Positions 31,136 to 41,723 of a DNA stretch of 64,000 nucleotides are shown one piece after another. The stretch comes from Polaromonas sp. P2-4 (GTDB taxonomy: Bacteria > Pseudomonadota > Gammaproteobacteria > Burkholderiales > Burkholderiaceae_C). Location of the stretch: contig CP087965.1 of assembly GCA_024703855.1 (NCBI GenBank), forward strand, positions 1,310,001 to 1,374,000, written 5' to 3'. The notes under the pieces were generated by a model. The model did no database searches. It had not been told where the DNA came from and was given only the letters and a program-made list of their open reading frames with translations. The position numbers and the translations under genes were made by a program. Within the stretch, counting starts at the first letter, position 1. Each line of letters starts with the position of its first letter.

Positions 31136-32478
31136 ATGAACAAATTCAAAAGCTATTCCAGCGCACGGCCATGGTTCATGGCGTTGCTGCTGAGCGTTTT
31201 GGCGGTAGGCTGCGGCGGTGGCGGTGGCGGGCGAGATCCCATCCTGGGCACGGGCGGTGCCGGAATCATCTTCGCCCCACCACAGGGTGCGAATGTGATC
31301 ATCCCAGGCGCTGCATGCCCTGTTGCAAGCGCCACCATACCCACGGTGATTGCGTCAGATCCCACCAGTGGTAACCAGTTTGCGACGACCAGTACGAATG
31401 GTGTTGTTGGTGGCGGCAAATTGATCACGGCCACCTTCAGTCTGGCAATGGACCCCGCAACGATCAACCCAACAAGCTTTACGCTGGCGCCAGTGGGCGG
31501 CGCTGCCCTTGTACCGGCGTCGGTGAGCTATAACGCCGCCACCAACGTAGCGACCTTAACGACATCCTCAGCGCTCTTGGCCGGTACCTCTTATACGGCG
31601 GTTATCCAGGGCGCCGTCACCAGCGCCACGGGCACCCCCATCGGCTGTAACTATGTATGGAGCTTCAGGACAGCCGTTCTCGCCGCTGCAGGTCCCGCGC
31701 CGGTAAACAACATCCTGGCCTCGGCCTCGAGGTTCGGGATTTTTGGCGGTACCGCTGGGATGACCAACACCGGCAATCAAACCGTGATCACCGGTAGCGG
31801 TGGTAACACTGCTGACATCGGGACCATCGCCACGGGGACTTCGTCGATCACCGGATTCCATGATTCGGCCCCCTCAGATGTCTATACGGAAGTGCCGGGG
31901 GTTAATGAAGGAAACGTGACCGGGAAGATCTTCACCTGTACCACTTCTACGACGGGCCCAACGGTCGCGGCTGTCAATGCCGCCTCATGCGTGCGTGCAA
32001 CCCAAGCCCGTCTCGACGCGCAAGCCGCGTATCTGGCCTTGGTGGCCATGCCGGTTGGCGCCAATCCGGGCGCCAACCTGGCCGGGCTCACCCTCGCGCC
32101 TGGCGTCTATACAGCGCCCGCGGGGTCGTTCCTGATTGAGGGAGGAGATCTGACCCTCGACGCCCTGGGCGACGCGAATGCGGTCTTTGTGTTCCAGATG
32201 GCGACCACGCTCACGGTGGGCGGCCCGGGTGCGGCAGCCCCCAAAGCATCATCCTGGCTGGCAATGCCCAGGCCAAAAACGTCTTTTGGCAGGTCGGCAG
32301 TGCCACGATCATCAACGCAGGCGGCGGCGGGACCATGGTCGGAACCATCATTGCCCAGGCGGGAACCGCGTTCTCCACCGCCGGCAACGTCGCACCCGTG
32401 ACGCTGAACGGCAGAGCGTTGTCGCTGGGTGCTTCAGTGACGCTGGTGAACACGCTGATTAACGTGCCTGCACCTTAA
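31136..32478 (+). CDS. Ice-binding-like (DUF3494) lipoprotein with N-terminal Ig-like domain
   Basis: The corrected protein has about 447 residues. The signal peptide ends in a lipobox (VLAVGC), followed by a glycine stretch. Residues about 60-195 resemble an Ig-like SbsA/Big_5 domain (DPTSGNQFATTSTNG, FSLAMDPATINPTSFTL, YVWSFRT). The rest is a DUF3494 domain: ASRFGIFGGT, a TGDVG-like part, LAPGVYTAPAGSFLIEGG, LDALGDANAVFVFQ, NVFWQVGSATIINAG, GTIIAQAG and LNGRALSLGASVTL. Known DUF3494 proteins bind ice or act as adhesins. The frame breaks near 32240 in a C run (one missing). It lies 36 bp before an OmpA gene. Confidence 0.88.
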
Positions 32479-32514
32479 GCCTCTAGGCCTCTTTAAATCC
32501 TCCTGGAGAAAAGC

Positions 32515-33643
32515 ATGAAACTGGTAAAAACCTCAGGAATGCTGGGTGTGGCAACACTCGCTGTCATCTTCAGCCCCTACGCAGTGGCGGACGAGTCCGG
32601 CTGGTACGGCGGGGGCCAACATTGGCCGCTCAGCCGCGACCATCGACGACGCGAGAATCACCAGCGGCCTGCTGGGAGCAGGCCTCACCACGACCTCGAT
32701 CGCCGATCGTGACCGCGACACCGGCTACAAGATTTTTGGTGGCTACCAGCTCAACAAAAACTTTGCGATTGAGGGTGGCTATTTCGACCTGGGAAAGTAC
32801 GGGTTCACCGCGACCACCCTGCCGGCGGGCACACTGAATGGCAATATCAGGCTCAGAGGCCTGAATCTTGATACCGTTGGCATTCTGCCCATCACCGAAA
32901 AGCTCTCAGCGCTTGGCAGGATTGGATTGAACTACGCGCAGGCCAGAGATTCCTTCAGCGGAACCGGCTCGGTCAATGTCACCAATCCCAATCCCAGCAA
33001 GCGCGGCATGAACTACAAGTTGGGCTTGGGGCTTCAGTACGCGTTCAGTGAGTCTCTGGGAATGCGCGCCGAGGTGGAACGCTACCGGGTCAACGATGCC
33101 ATCGGCAACAAAGGCCACATCGATCTCGTCTCGGTCGGCCTGGTCTATTGGTTCGGCGGAAAAACCCCGGCGCCCGCCCCCCGCGCGATGGCGCCAGAGC
33201 CCCTCGTCATCGCCGCGGCGCCCGAGCCGGTGATCGTGCCGCCACCTCCTCCGCCCGCCCCCATGAAGGTGACTTTCTCCGCCGATTCTCTTTTCGATTT
33301 CGACAAGTCGAACGTGAAGCCTGCGGGCAAGCAAGCCCTCGACAAGTTGGCTGGCGACCTCAGAAGCGCGCAATATGACGCCATCCAGGTCACGGGACAT
33401 ACCGACCGGATCGGTTCGCACGCATACAACCTGAAGCTTTCGACCCAGCGCGCCGAAGCGGTCAGCGCCTACCTGGTGGAGTCGGCAGCGATCCCGGCCG
33501 GCAAGATCGCGGCCAGAGGCGTGGACGGCGCAGATCCCGTCACCAAGCCCGGTGAATGCACAGGCAACAAAGCAAGCCCGAAGCTGATTGCCTGCCTGCA
33601 GCCTGATCGCCGCGTGGAAGTTGAAGTCTCCGGCACGAGGTGA
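32515..33643 (+). CDS. OmpA-family outer membrane protein
   Basis: This is an outer-membrane anchor of about 375 residues. The signal peptide ends at YAVADESGWYGG; an eight-stranded OmpA-like barrel follows (KIFGGYQLNKNFAIEGGYF, KLGLGLQYAFSESLGMRAEVERY), then an alanine/proline hinge (about 218-250) and a C-terminal OmpA peptidoglycan-binding domain with FSADSLFDFDKSNVKP, VTGHTDRIGS and NLKLSTQRAEAV. The frame breaks near 32612 where a G run is one base long. AGGAG lies shortly before the start. It is probably co-transcribed with the ice-binding-like gene. Confidence 0.92.
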
Positions 33644-33731
33644 TTGCTGGTTAATCGTGGTTAATTGGGGTCTGGTTAACTGGTGTTAAGTGTGGCCAGA
33701 CTCCAAAACCCAGTTTTTAGGCATCAAATCA

Positions 33732-33779
33732 ACCGCTAGCCCAACAAATACGGGCGTAAGCAGCTATGAATTAAGTAGC
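33732..33779 (-). repeat. 48-nt two-hairpin element downstream of the OmpA gene
   Basis: Read on the minus strand: GCTACTTAATTCATAGC, then ACGCCCGTATTTGTTGGGC and TAGCGGT. It lies between the convergent ompA-like and mutT genes and is inverted with respect to the copy at 30765. Confidence 0.88.
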
Positions 33780-33850
33780 AAACTTGGCAGTCACAAGCCC
33801 TGCCGCTTGGCGACTACGCACCAGATGGTCTCGCCCCCACCGGAGCCAGA

Positions 33851-34327
33851 TCACTGCGTCGCGCCGACAAAGCCCCGTTCTTCAGCGAACCAGGCCAGCA
33901 CGGGGATGGTGCCCGGCAACACCGGCTGCACCGTGACCGGCAGGGATTGCCAGGCAAATAACTGGCCCTCGTGCATGTGCAGCGCGCCCGTCCACTCAAA
34001 CACCTTGCAGAAGTTGAGCCGCACCAAGGCGTGGGGGTAGTCCACCATCTCGACCTTCCAGGGATGCACGGCGCCGATCGTGATGCCTATTTCTTCGTGA
34101 AGCTCACGGCGCAGCGCCTGCTCGACGCTCTCGCCGTGTTCCAGCTTGCCGCCCGGAAATTCCCAGTAGCCTTCGTAGACTTTGCCGGGCGGGCGCGAGG
34201 TCAGCAGAAATTCGCCGTCGGGCCGCACCAGCACGCCGACCGCCACGTCCACCAACTTGCGATCCTTACCCTTTTCAGCGCCTTCACGGGGTCGTTCGGC
34301 GTCTGCTACCAGCATCTGAGCGGTCAT
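33851..34327 (-). CDS. mutT: MutT-type Nudix hydrolase
   Basis: The protein has 158 residues. The Nudix box runs from GGKLEHGE to ELHEEIGI (about residues 60-82), preceded by GYWEFPGG, as in 8-oxo-dGTP diphosphatases. The last part contains VRLNFCKVFEWTG and PVLAWFAEERG. A likely role is cleaning the nucleotide pool of oxidised dGTP; a related Nudix substrate cannot be excluded. It starts 6 bp after the DUF815 ATPase stop, counting the corrected end of that gene. Confidence 0.87.
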   Translation of the reverse strand: MTAQMLVADAERPREGAEKGKDRKLVDVAVGVLVRPDGEFLLTSRPPGKVYEGYWEFPGGKLEHGESVEQALRRELHEEIGITIGAVHPWKVEMVDYPHALVRLNFCKVFEWTGALHMHEGQLFAWQSLPVTVQPVLPGTIPVLAWFAEERGFVGATQ

Positions 34328-34333
34328 GGCGGC

Positions 34334-35211
34334 TCAGGTGCCTGAATGCCGGCCCGCGTAGTCGCGAGCAAACTGGTAGGCCACGCGGCCGCTGCGCAGG
34401 AACTGCGCTCCAGCGCCCACACCAGCGATGCAGGCCGGGCCGCGTCAATGGCTTGCTGGTCAACCCCGAAGGATGACAGCCACTGGGCCACGATGGTCAG
34501 GTACTCGTCCTGGCTGAACGGGTAAAAGCTCACCCACAGACCAAAACGTTCCGACAACGAGATTTTTTCTTCGACGACCTCGCCGGGATGAACTTCGCCA
34601 TCTTCGGTGTGCGTGTAAGTGAGGTTCTCCGCCATGTACTCGGGCAACAGGTGACGCCGGTTGCTGGTGGCGTAGATCAGCACATTGGGCGTTGCAGCCG
34701 CGATCGAGCCATCGAGGATGGATTTGAGCGCCTTGTAGCCGGGCTCGCCCTCGTCAAAACTGAGGTCGTCACAAAAGACGATGAACTTCTCGGACAGGCC
34801 GGACACCACATCCACGATGTCGGGCAAGTCCGTCAGGTCGGCCTTGTCCACTTCAATCAAGCGCAAACCCCGGGCTGAGTACTCATTCAGACAGGCCTTG
34901 ATCAAGGACGATTTACCGGTACCGCGTGAGCCGGTCAGCAGCACATTGTTGGCGGGCTTGCCGCTGACAAACTGCTCGGTGTTGCGCTGGATTTTTTTTT
35001 TTTGATCGTCAATTTCTTTCAGATCAGTCAGGCGCATGCTGCCAATGTGCTTGACGGGCTCCAGTGAGCCATGGCCAGAGCTGCGCTTGCGATAACGGTA
35101 CGCGACGGATGCGCTCCAGTCGGGCGCTTGCAGCGGTTGCGGCAAGACCGATTCAATGCGCGTCACCAGGGATTCAACCCGCGCCATCAGGCGTTCAAAC
35201 TGCTCGTTCAT
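34334..35211 (-). CDS. DUF815-family AAA ATPase
   Basis: This ATPase of about 292 residues belongs to the DUF815 family, whose role is unclear. Walker A is TGSRGTGKSSL near residue 95; Walker B is FIVFCDDLSFD near 147; sensor-like YATSNRRHLLPEYM follows. The frame breaks near 34400 (one base missing), and the corrected tail reads RSGRVAYQFARDYAGRHSGT with a stop at 34334. It lies between mutT and argJ on the same strand, 2 bp from the argJ stop, so the three are probably one transcript. Confidence 0.85.
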
Positions 35212-35213
35212 GC

Positions 35214-36442
35214 TTAGCTGCGGTAGTCCGCGTTGATCTTGACGTAGTCATAAGACAGGTCGCAGGTCCAGACCGTGTCGGTGGCCGCGCCGCGGCCCAG
35301 CACCACGCGCACGGTGATCTCGCTTTGCTTCATCACGCGCTGGCCGTCGGCCTCCACGTAGTCCACATGCCGGCCGCCGTTTTTGGCCACCAGTACATCG
35401 TCCAGGTGCAAATCAATTTTGGTTTGATCGAGGTCGTCAATACCGGCATAGCCCACAGCGGCAAGGATACGGCCCAGGTTGGGGTCGCTGGCAAAAAGGC
35501 CGTCTTGACCAATGGCGAATGGGCGATGGCGTAGGCCACCTTGCGGCATTCCTCGCCGGTTTTCCCGCCCTCGACCTGAATCGTGATGAACTTGGTGGCA
35601 CCTTCGCCATCACGCACGATGGCCTGCGCCAACTTTCGCGCGATATCCAGCATGGCGGCACGCAACGCCTGGCCGTCTTGGCTGTCCAGCGAGGTCACCG
35701 GTGGGTGTTTGGCCTGGTTGGTGGCTACGACCACAAAAGAATCGTTGGTCGAGGTATCGCCGTCCACCGTGACGCGGTTGAAAGAACCTTCGGCGAGTTC
35801 TCTGGCCAATTGCGCCATCAGTGTTTGGGACACGCAAGCGTCGGTCGCCATAAAGCCCAGCATGGTCGCCATATTCGGGCGAATCATGCCGGCGCCCTTG
35901 GCTGTACCGGTGATGGTCACCGGCACACCAGCGAGGGTGATGCGGCTTGAAAAGGCCTTGGCCACGGTGTCCGTGGTCATGATGGCCTCGGCGGCGTTGG
36001 CCCAGTTGTCTTCTTGGGCATCGGCCAGTGCGGCAGGCAAGCCCGCGGCAATGCGGTCGTTGGGCAGCGGCTCCATGATCACGCCGGTTGAAAACGGCAG
36101 GATTTGTTCAGGGGCCAGATTCAGTTCACGGGCCAATGCGATGCAGCTGGCGTGGGCCCGGCTCAAACCATCGTCACCGGTGCCCGCATTGGCATTGCCG
36201 GTGTTGATCAGCATGGCGCGAATGCCCGATTTTTTGCTCAAGTTCTCACGGCAAATCTGCACGGGTGCTGCGCAAAACCGGTTTTGCGTGAAGACGGCCC
36301 CTACCGAAGCCCCTTCGTCAAGCAGCAGCACGGCCAGGTCTTTGCGGTTGGCCTTGCGAATGCCTGCCTCGGCAATGCCCCAACGCACGCCGGGCACAGG
36401 GTAAAGGTCGGCGGCGGGCGTGGCCACCAGATTGACAGGCAT
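35214..36442 (-). CDS. argJ: Glutamate N-acetyltransferase / amino-acid acetyltransferase
   Basis: ArgJ recycles the acetyl group from N-acetylornithine to glutamate in arginine synthesis. The precursor is about 409 residues and self-cleaves before the threonine in MATMLGF (near residue 198), after [19 protein letters not shown] and DGDTSTNDS are further family motifs. The frame breaks near 35498, where a T run is one base short ([13 protein letters not shown] expected). It lies 58 bp downstream of secA. Confidence 0.94.
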
Positions 36443-36500
36443 GTTCTTGACTCCAGAAATCGCAGGGTTTAGGTCAATAGATCGTCAGCTCTGACGAGGC

Positions 36501-39267
36501 TCAGTTCAATTTGCCGTGGCAAAACTTGTATTTCTTTCCCGAACCGCAGGGGCAAGGGTCATTGCGGCCCACGCGTGGCACGGTGCCACCCGGTGCAGCC
36601 TGTGACCGCCTTTGCGACTCCTCATCCACCGTGGTCTCGACCCCACCGGTTTCGGTAGGTGCCGTGTAGGTCACGTTGACGATGTTTTCTGCCCGGCTTT
36701 CCATTTCCTCGGCAGCCTGTTCCAGCTGTTCGCTCGACTGAACCTTGACCGTCATCAACACTTTGGTGACGTCGTTCTTCACGCTGTCGAGCAACTGGCC
36801 AAACAACTCAAAGGCCTCGCGTTTGTACTCCTGCTTGGGCTGCTTTTGCGCATAGCCGCGCAAATGAATGCCCTGGCGCAGGTAGTCCAGCGCGCTCAGG
36901 TGTTCGCGCCATTGGCTGTCAATGGTTTGCAGCAGCACCATGCGCTCAAACTGGGTGAAGTTTTCTTGACCGATTTTTTCGACCTTGTCGGCAAAGGCCG
37001 CGTCGGCAGCGGCAATGACCTTCTCCAGCACGTCGTCGTCGGTGATGGCCGTGGCGGCTTCCATTTCCTGGCGCAGTGGCAGCTCAATCTGCCACTCGTC
37101 ACGCAGCACTTTTTCGAGTCCCGCCACATCCCATTGCTCTTCGACGCTTTCAACCGGCACGTACTGGCGCGTCAAGTCCGTGAAGCAGCCTTCGCGCAGG
37201 GAGGCGATCTGCTCTTGCAGGCTGCTGGCATCCATGATGTCGTTGCGCTGCTGGTAAATCACCTTGCGCTGGTCGTTGGCCACGTCGTCATATTCAAGCA
37301 ATTGCTTGCGAATGTCGAAGTTGCGCGCTTCCACCTTGCGCTGCGCCGATTCAATGCTGCGCGTCACGATGCCGGCTTCGATGGCCTCGCCATCGGGCAT
37401 CTTGAGCCGCTCCATGATGGCCTTGACACGGTCGCCCGCGAAAATGCGCATCAGCGGATCGTCCAGGCTCAGGTAAAAGCGCGATGAACCGAGGTCACCC
37501 TGGCGGCCCGAGCGGCCACGCAGCTGGTTGTCAATACGGCGTGACTCATGACGCTCGGTGGCAATGATGCGCAAACCGCCCAGCCCCGTGACCTGTTCAT
37601 GCTCCTGCGTCCAATTGGCGCGCAAGCGGGCGATTTCCGCTTCTTTCGCGCCGGCATCCAGCGCCTCATCGGTTTCAATCGCTTCAATCAGTTTTTCAAC
37701 GTTGCCGCCCAGCACGATGTCGGTGCCGCGCCCCGCCATGTTGGTGGCAATCGTGATCATCTTGGTGCGGCCTGCCTGCGCCACGATGTCCGCTTCACGG
37801 GCGTGCTGTTTCGCATTAAGCACCTGATGCGGCAGCTTTTCTTTCTCCAGCAGCTGGTCAATGATCTCGGAATTCTCGATGGAGGTAGTGCCGACCAGCA
37901 CCGGCTGGCCACGCTCATAACACTCGCATGAATATCCTTGATCGCTGCTTCGTACTTCTCGCGCGTGGTTTTGTACACGCGATCCAGCTGGTCATCGCGC
38001 CGGCTGACCCGGTTAGGCGGAATGACCGTGGTTTCCAGTCCGTAAATTTCCTGGAACTCGTAGGCTTCGGTGTCGGCGGTGCCGGTCATGCCGGCCAGCT
38101 TGTCGTAGAGACGGAAATAATTCTGGAAGGTAATCGAGGCCAGCGTCTGGTTTTCGGCCTGGATCTGCACACCTTCCTTGGCTTCAACGGCCTGATGCAA
38201 GCCATCGCTCCAGCGGCGGCCCGACATCAGGCGGCCGGTGAACTCGTCAACAATCACGACCTCACCTTCCTGCACCACATAGTGCTGGTCACGGTGATAC
38301 AGCAGATTGGCGCGCAGCGCCGCATACAGGTGATGCATCAGGGAAATGTTGGCCGGGTCGTACAGCGTGGCATCTTCCGCAATCAGACCCAGGTTAAAGA
38401 GGATGCGCTCGGCACTCTCGTGGCCTTGCTCGGTCAAAAAAACCTGACGGGTTTTTTCATCGATGGTGTAGTCGCCAGGTGTGATGACGCCCTCACCGGT
38501 TCGCGGATCGGCTTCGCCCTCCTGCTGCGTGAGCATGGGCACAACCTGGTTCATCGCGAGATACATCTCGGTGTGGTCCTCGGCCTGGCCGCTGATGATG
38601 AGCGGCGTCGCGCCTCGTCGATCAGGATCGAGTCCACCTCATCGACGATGGCGTAGTTCAGGCTGCGCTGGACGCGGTCTGCCACTTCGTACACCATGTT
38701 GTCGCGCAGGTAGTCAAACCCGTACTCGTTGTTGGTGCCGTAGGTGATGTCGGAGTTGTAGGCTGCCTGCTTTTCCTCACGCGACATGTTGGGCAAATTG
38801 ATGCCGACCGTCAGGCCCAGAAAGTTGTAGAGCTTGCCCATCCAGCGCGCATCGCGATTGGCCAGGTAATCATTGACCGTCACCACATGCACGCCCTTGC
38901 CGGTCAAGGCGTTCAGGTAGACCGGCAGCGTAGCCGTGAGGGTCTTGCCTTCACCGGTGCCCATCTCCGAAATCTTGCCGTTGTGCAGCGCCATACCGCC
39001 CAGCAACTGCACATCAAAGTGCCGCATCTTCATGGCGCGTTTGCTGCCCTCCCGCACCACGGCAAAGGCTTCAGGAAGAATGGCATCCAGTGTCTCGCCT
39101 GCGGCCACGCGGTCTTTAAACTCCTGGGTTTTGGCGCGCAGCTGCTCATCATCGAGCTTCTCGTACTGGGTTTCCAGCGCATTGATTTGGTCTACGGTTT
39201 TGCTGTAGGTTTTAAGCAGCCTCTCGTTGCGGCTGCCGAAAATTTTGGTCAGGATGTTGGATGCCAT
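36501..39267 (-). CDS. secA: Preprotein translocase ATPase SecA
   Basis: SecA drives proteins through SecYEG. The corrected length is about 922 residues: Walker [10 protein letters not shown] near 106, [11 protein letters not shown], the preprotein-binding domain, the second nucleotide-binding fold ([30 protein letters not shown]) and the C-terminal zinc motif [14 protein letters not shown] for SecB and lipids. Two frame breaks occur: near 38613 (a C missing in GCGCG, where ARTPLIISG is expected) and near 37918 (a T missing). The start at 39267 gives [19 protein letters not shown] 137-bp leader separates it from the M23 gene; I see no SecM-like arrest peptide. Confidence 0.95.
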
Positions 39268-39404
39268 AAATGCGAGGCCGCCCTGCCCGCTCCCATGAGC
39301 AGGCAATGCGGCCGAAATCCCTTATTGAGTACGGAACTTAGTTGTGGGCGCTACCAGTTAGTTCAACTGTGCGCAAACCGCAGATTTTAACGCTGACGGC
39401 GCGC

Positions 39405-40387
39405 CTAGTTTCTGCGCGCTGCTTGCAGGGTTGCTGCGGGAGGTGAAGAGATGGCGGCAGCGGCTACGACAGGCTTGCGCAGGTCTTTCCCTGCGGTCAG
39501 GAATTTCTGCGGATCCTGATAAACGCCTTGCACCAGCACCTCGAAATGCAGGTGCGGGCCGGTGGAGCGCCCAGTGGTTCCCACCTCGGCGATTTTCTGG
39601 CCGCGTTTGACCAGATCGCCTTTTTAACCAGTACCCGCGAGGCATGCGCATAGCGCGTCACCAGTTCATTGCCGTGATCGACTTCCACCATATTGCCGTA
39701 GGCCGGGTGGTATTCCTGCGTCACCACCACACCGCCTGCCGCAGCGAGGATGGCAGTACCTGTTTCAGACGCAAAGTCCAGACCGGTGTGCAAGGCAGAG
39801 CGCCCATTGAGCGGGTCAATGCGCCAGCCAAAAGCCGAGCCGAGGTTGCCGCCCGCCACCGGCTCCTGGGTAGGCACCATCATTTTCTTGATCTTCTGGT
39901 CAAACAGGCGCGACTCCATCACGGTCATCAAATCGACCCGCTGATCGGTCAACTTGTCCAGGTCGGCCAAGGTGGCCTGAAGCTCCTCCATGGTGAGCGA
40001 ATGCCCGGTCACCAGTACGCCACCGCGGCCGGGTGTGAGCTTGATGTCGTTGGGATTGACGCCGGCCAGACCCGACACCCGTTCGCCGAGCGCTTGAGCT
40101 GCATCATCTTGGCCTGCATTTCCCCAAGCCGCTTGGCCATTACATCGAGGTTCTCCCTGAAGAAAGCGGTCGCGCTGGTCAGACTCGTCCTTGACCACCA
40201 GCTTCACCAGAGCGCCAATCACCGGCCAGCCCTCGTGGGCACCCTTGAGAAACACCCAGTGATAAAGGCCAGCCGCTACCAGCATCAGGGCCAATGCAGC
40301 CACAAAGCCCGCCAGAATCAGTTTGGTACCGCTTAAATAGATGGCCCGGCTTTTCGCCAGCCACGCATCCGTGATAATCAAATGCAC
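39405..40387 (-). CDS. Membrane-anchored M23 family metallopeptidase
   Basis: This is a peptidoglycan endopeptidase or amidase activator of about 327 residues. One N-terminal transmembrane helix (about 23-47) is followed by a coiled-coil-like region ([20 protein letters not shown]) and the LytM domain with HTGLDFA and HLHFE zinc ligands. Three frame breaks occur: two nearly compensating ones near 40162 and 40100 that scramble the coiled coil, and one near 39625 (an A missing) that moves the C-terminus to [14 protein letters not shown]. The alanine-rich tail ends at 39405. It is divergent from the DciA-like gene with a 6-bp overlap if both longest starts are used. Confidence 0.88.
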
Positions 40388-40438
40388 TTGTCTACCTCTT
40401 TAAAAGCCTGCGCTCGTACGAGCCAAGCCCCACTAACC

Positions 40439-40756
40439 GTGAATACAACCCGGCGCCTTCCCCAGGCTCTTACCGCCCTCCAGGCTGTCGAAAACGCCCC
40501 CTCTCTGGCACGGCTGGCAGAACGGGTTCGGGAGTCCAACGACAGGTTCAAGACAATTGAGTCACTGATCCCTGAAGCCCTGCGCCCTGCCGTCAAGGCT
40601 GGGCCGATTGATGGCGAAAGCTGGTGCCTGCTGGTGAGCGGTAACGCCGCTGCTGCCAAAATCCGGCAGCTGCTGCCCCTCATCCAGACCCGCCTGATCG
40701 GCAAAGGTTGGAAGGTTACCTCAATTCGGCTGAAGATACTAATCGCCAAAAAGTAG
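40439..40756 (+). CDS. DciA-like (DUF721) protein
   Basis: The protein has about 105 residues from the GTG at 40439, or 124 from an ATG at 40382. The family feature is the compact block from SLIPEALRPAVKAGPIDG to WCLLVSGNAAAAKIRQLLP, as in DUF721/DciA proteins, which can load the replicative helicase. I prefer the GTG because the extra 19 residues are not family-like and would overlap the divergent M23 gene. The frame is intact. Function by homology only. Confidence 0.7.
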   Translation: MNTTRRLPQALTALQAVENAPSLARLAERVRESNDRFKTIESLIPEALRPAVKAGPIDGESWCLLVSGNAAAAKIRQLLPLIQTRLIGKGWKVTSIRLKILIAKK

Positions 40757-40828
40757 CTGTTGGCAGCGTTTTCGCAAAGCCTGATGCGCATTGCTTTTCG
40801 CGCATTTTTGCGACTCAATCAGCTGATT

Positions 40829-40876
40829 GCTATTGGTTTTATAGCAAATTACGCCCGTGAAATATGGGCATGCGAG
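40829..40876 (+). repeat. 48-nt two-hairpin element between the DciA-like gene and tRNA-Thr
   Basis: GCTATTGGTTTTATAGC is followed by ACGCCCGTGAAATATGGGC, with the second hairpin preserved by GCCC/GGGC. The tail is diverged (ATGCGAG). It lies between convergent genes. Confidence 0.8.
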
Positions 40877-40885
40877 GGATTTTAA

Positions 40886-40961
40886 TGGTGCCGCTTGTCG
40901 GAATCGAACTGACGACCTACCGCTTACAAGGCGGTTGCTCTACCAACTGAGCTAAAGCGGC
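40886..40961 (-). tRNA. tRNA-Thr (anticodon TGT)
   Basis: A 76-nt cloverleaf on the minus strand: acceptor GCCGCTT/AAGCGGC, D arm AGCTCAGTTGGTAGAGC, anticodon stem ACCGC/GCGGT around loop CTTGTAA, T arm with GTTCGATTC, and an encoded CCA. It lies 12 bp downstream of sspB. Confidence 0.97.
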
Positions 40962-40973
40962 ACAAAATCTATT

Positions 40974-41531
40974 TTACTTGACTCGCTTGAGTGATGGCCG
41001 CGTGCGTGGCGGTGGCGTGGGCGGCTCGGGGGAATCGGAGTCTACCTCGCCCGCATTCGGCACACTTCCCGGTACGAGTTGCATGATCTTGCTCTCTGTT
41101 GCGTCCGGTGCACCATGTGCAGAAGACGCATCAGCGGCGGCAGAAGCACCCGGCGTGGCCTGACCGGCCTCGACGCCCGCGGCCGATGCCGCTGGAGAAG
41201 TGGCGATGGGAGCACCCATGGGAAAAGCCATGCCCTGCCCGTTTTCCCGCGCGTAAATGGCAATCACGCGACCAATGGGGACCATGATTTCCCCGCACTG
41301 CCGGCAAAGCGTGCCTTGAATTCAATGAACTCGTTGCCCAGCTGCAGCGAGCTGGTCGCATCAAAGCTGATGTTGAGCACGATTTCGTTGTTCTTCACGT
41401 ATTCACGCGGCACCTGCACGGTTTCGTCCACCGACACGGCCACGTAGGGCGTGAAGCCGTTGTCAGTGCACCATTCATACAGGGCCCGTATCAGGTACGG
41501 GCGTGTTGAGGTGGAGTCCAGCAGCGTTCAT
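40974..41531 (-). CDS. sspB: ClpXP protease specificity-enhancing factor SspB
   Basis: SspB delivers ssrA-tagged proteins to ClpXP. The corrected length is about 186 residues: a folded domain (STRPYLIRALYEWCTDNGF, VPREYVKNNEIVLNISFDAT, IMVPIGRVIAIYARENGQGM), a long Ala/Pro/Ser-rich linker, and the ClpX-binding tail LKRVK. Two frame breaks are needed: near 41525 one CG unit is missing just after MN (expected MNALLDSTS), and near 41290 an A run is one short. It lies downstream of sspA with a repeat pair in between, as in other sspAB loci. Confidence 0.9.
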
Positions 41532-41572
41532 GAATTCAGTCAAGTTAAACCCGGGCCAGCGGCCGCAGCGCC

Positions 41573-41720
41573 GGGCCGCACCAAGCAAGGCCAGCCCCCG
41601 GGGGGCAGCGCAGTACGCGAAGCGACAAGCGTGGGGGCCAGTCCCGCCGACAGGCCGCCCTTAGGCGGGACAGCCCCCTCGGGGGGCAGCGCAGTACGCG
41701 AAGCGACAAGCGTGGGGGCC
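41573..41720 (-). repeat. Tandem pair of GC-rich 3'-end repeats between sspA and sspB
   Basis: Two units on the minus strand (about 41657-41720 and 41573-41639) share GCCCCCACGCTTGTCGCTTC, GCGTACTGCGCTGCCCCCCG and a CTTGCTTGG-like tail. The first starts 4 nt after the sspA stop. The same layout, tandem and abutting a stop codon, is seen after ugpA. Confidence 0.9.
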
Positions 41721-41723
41721 ATA

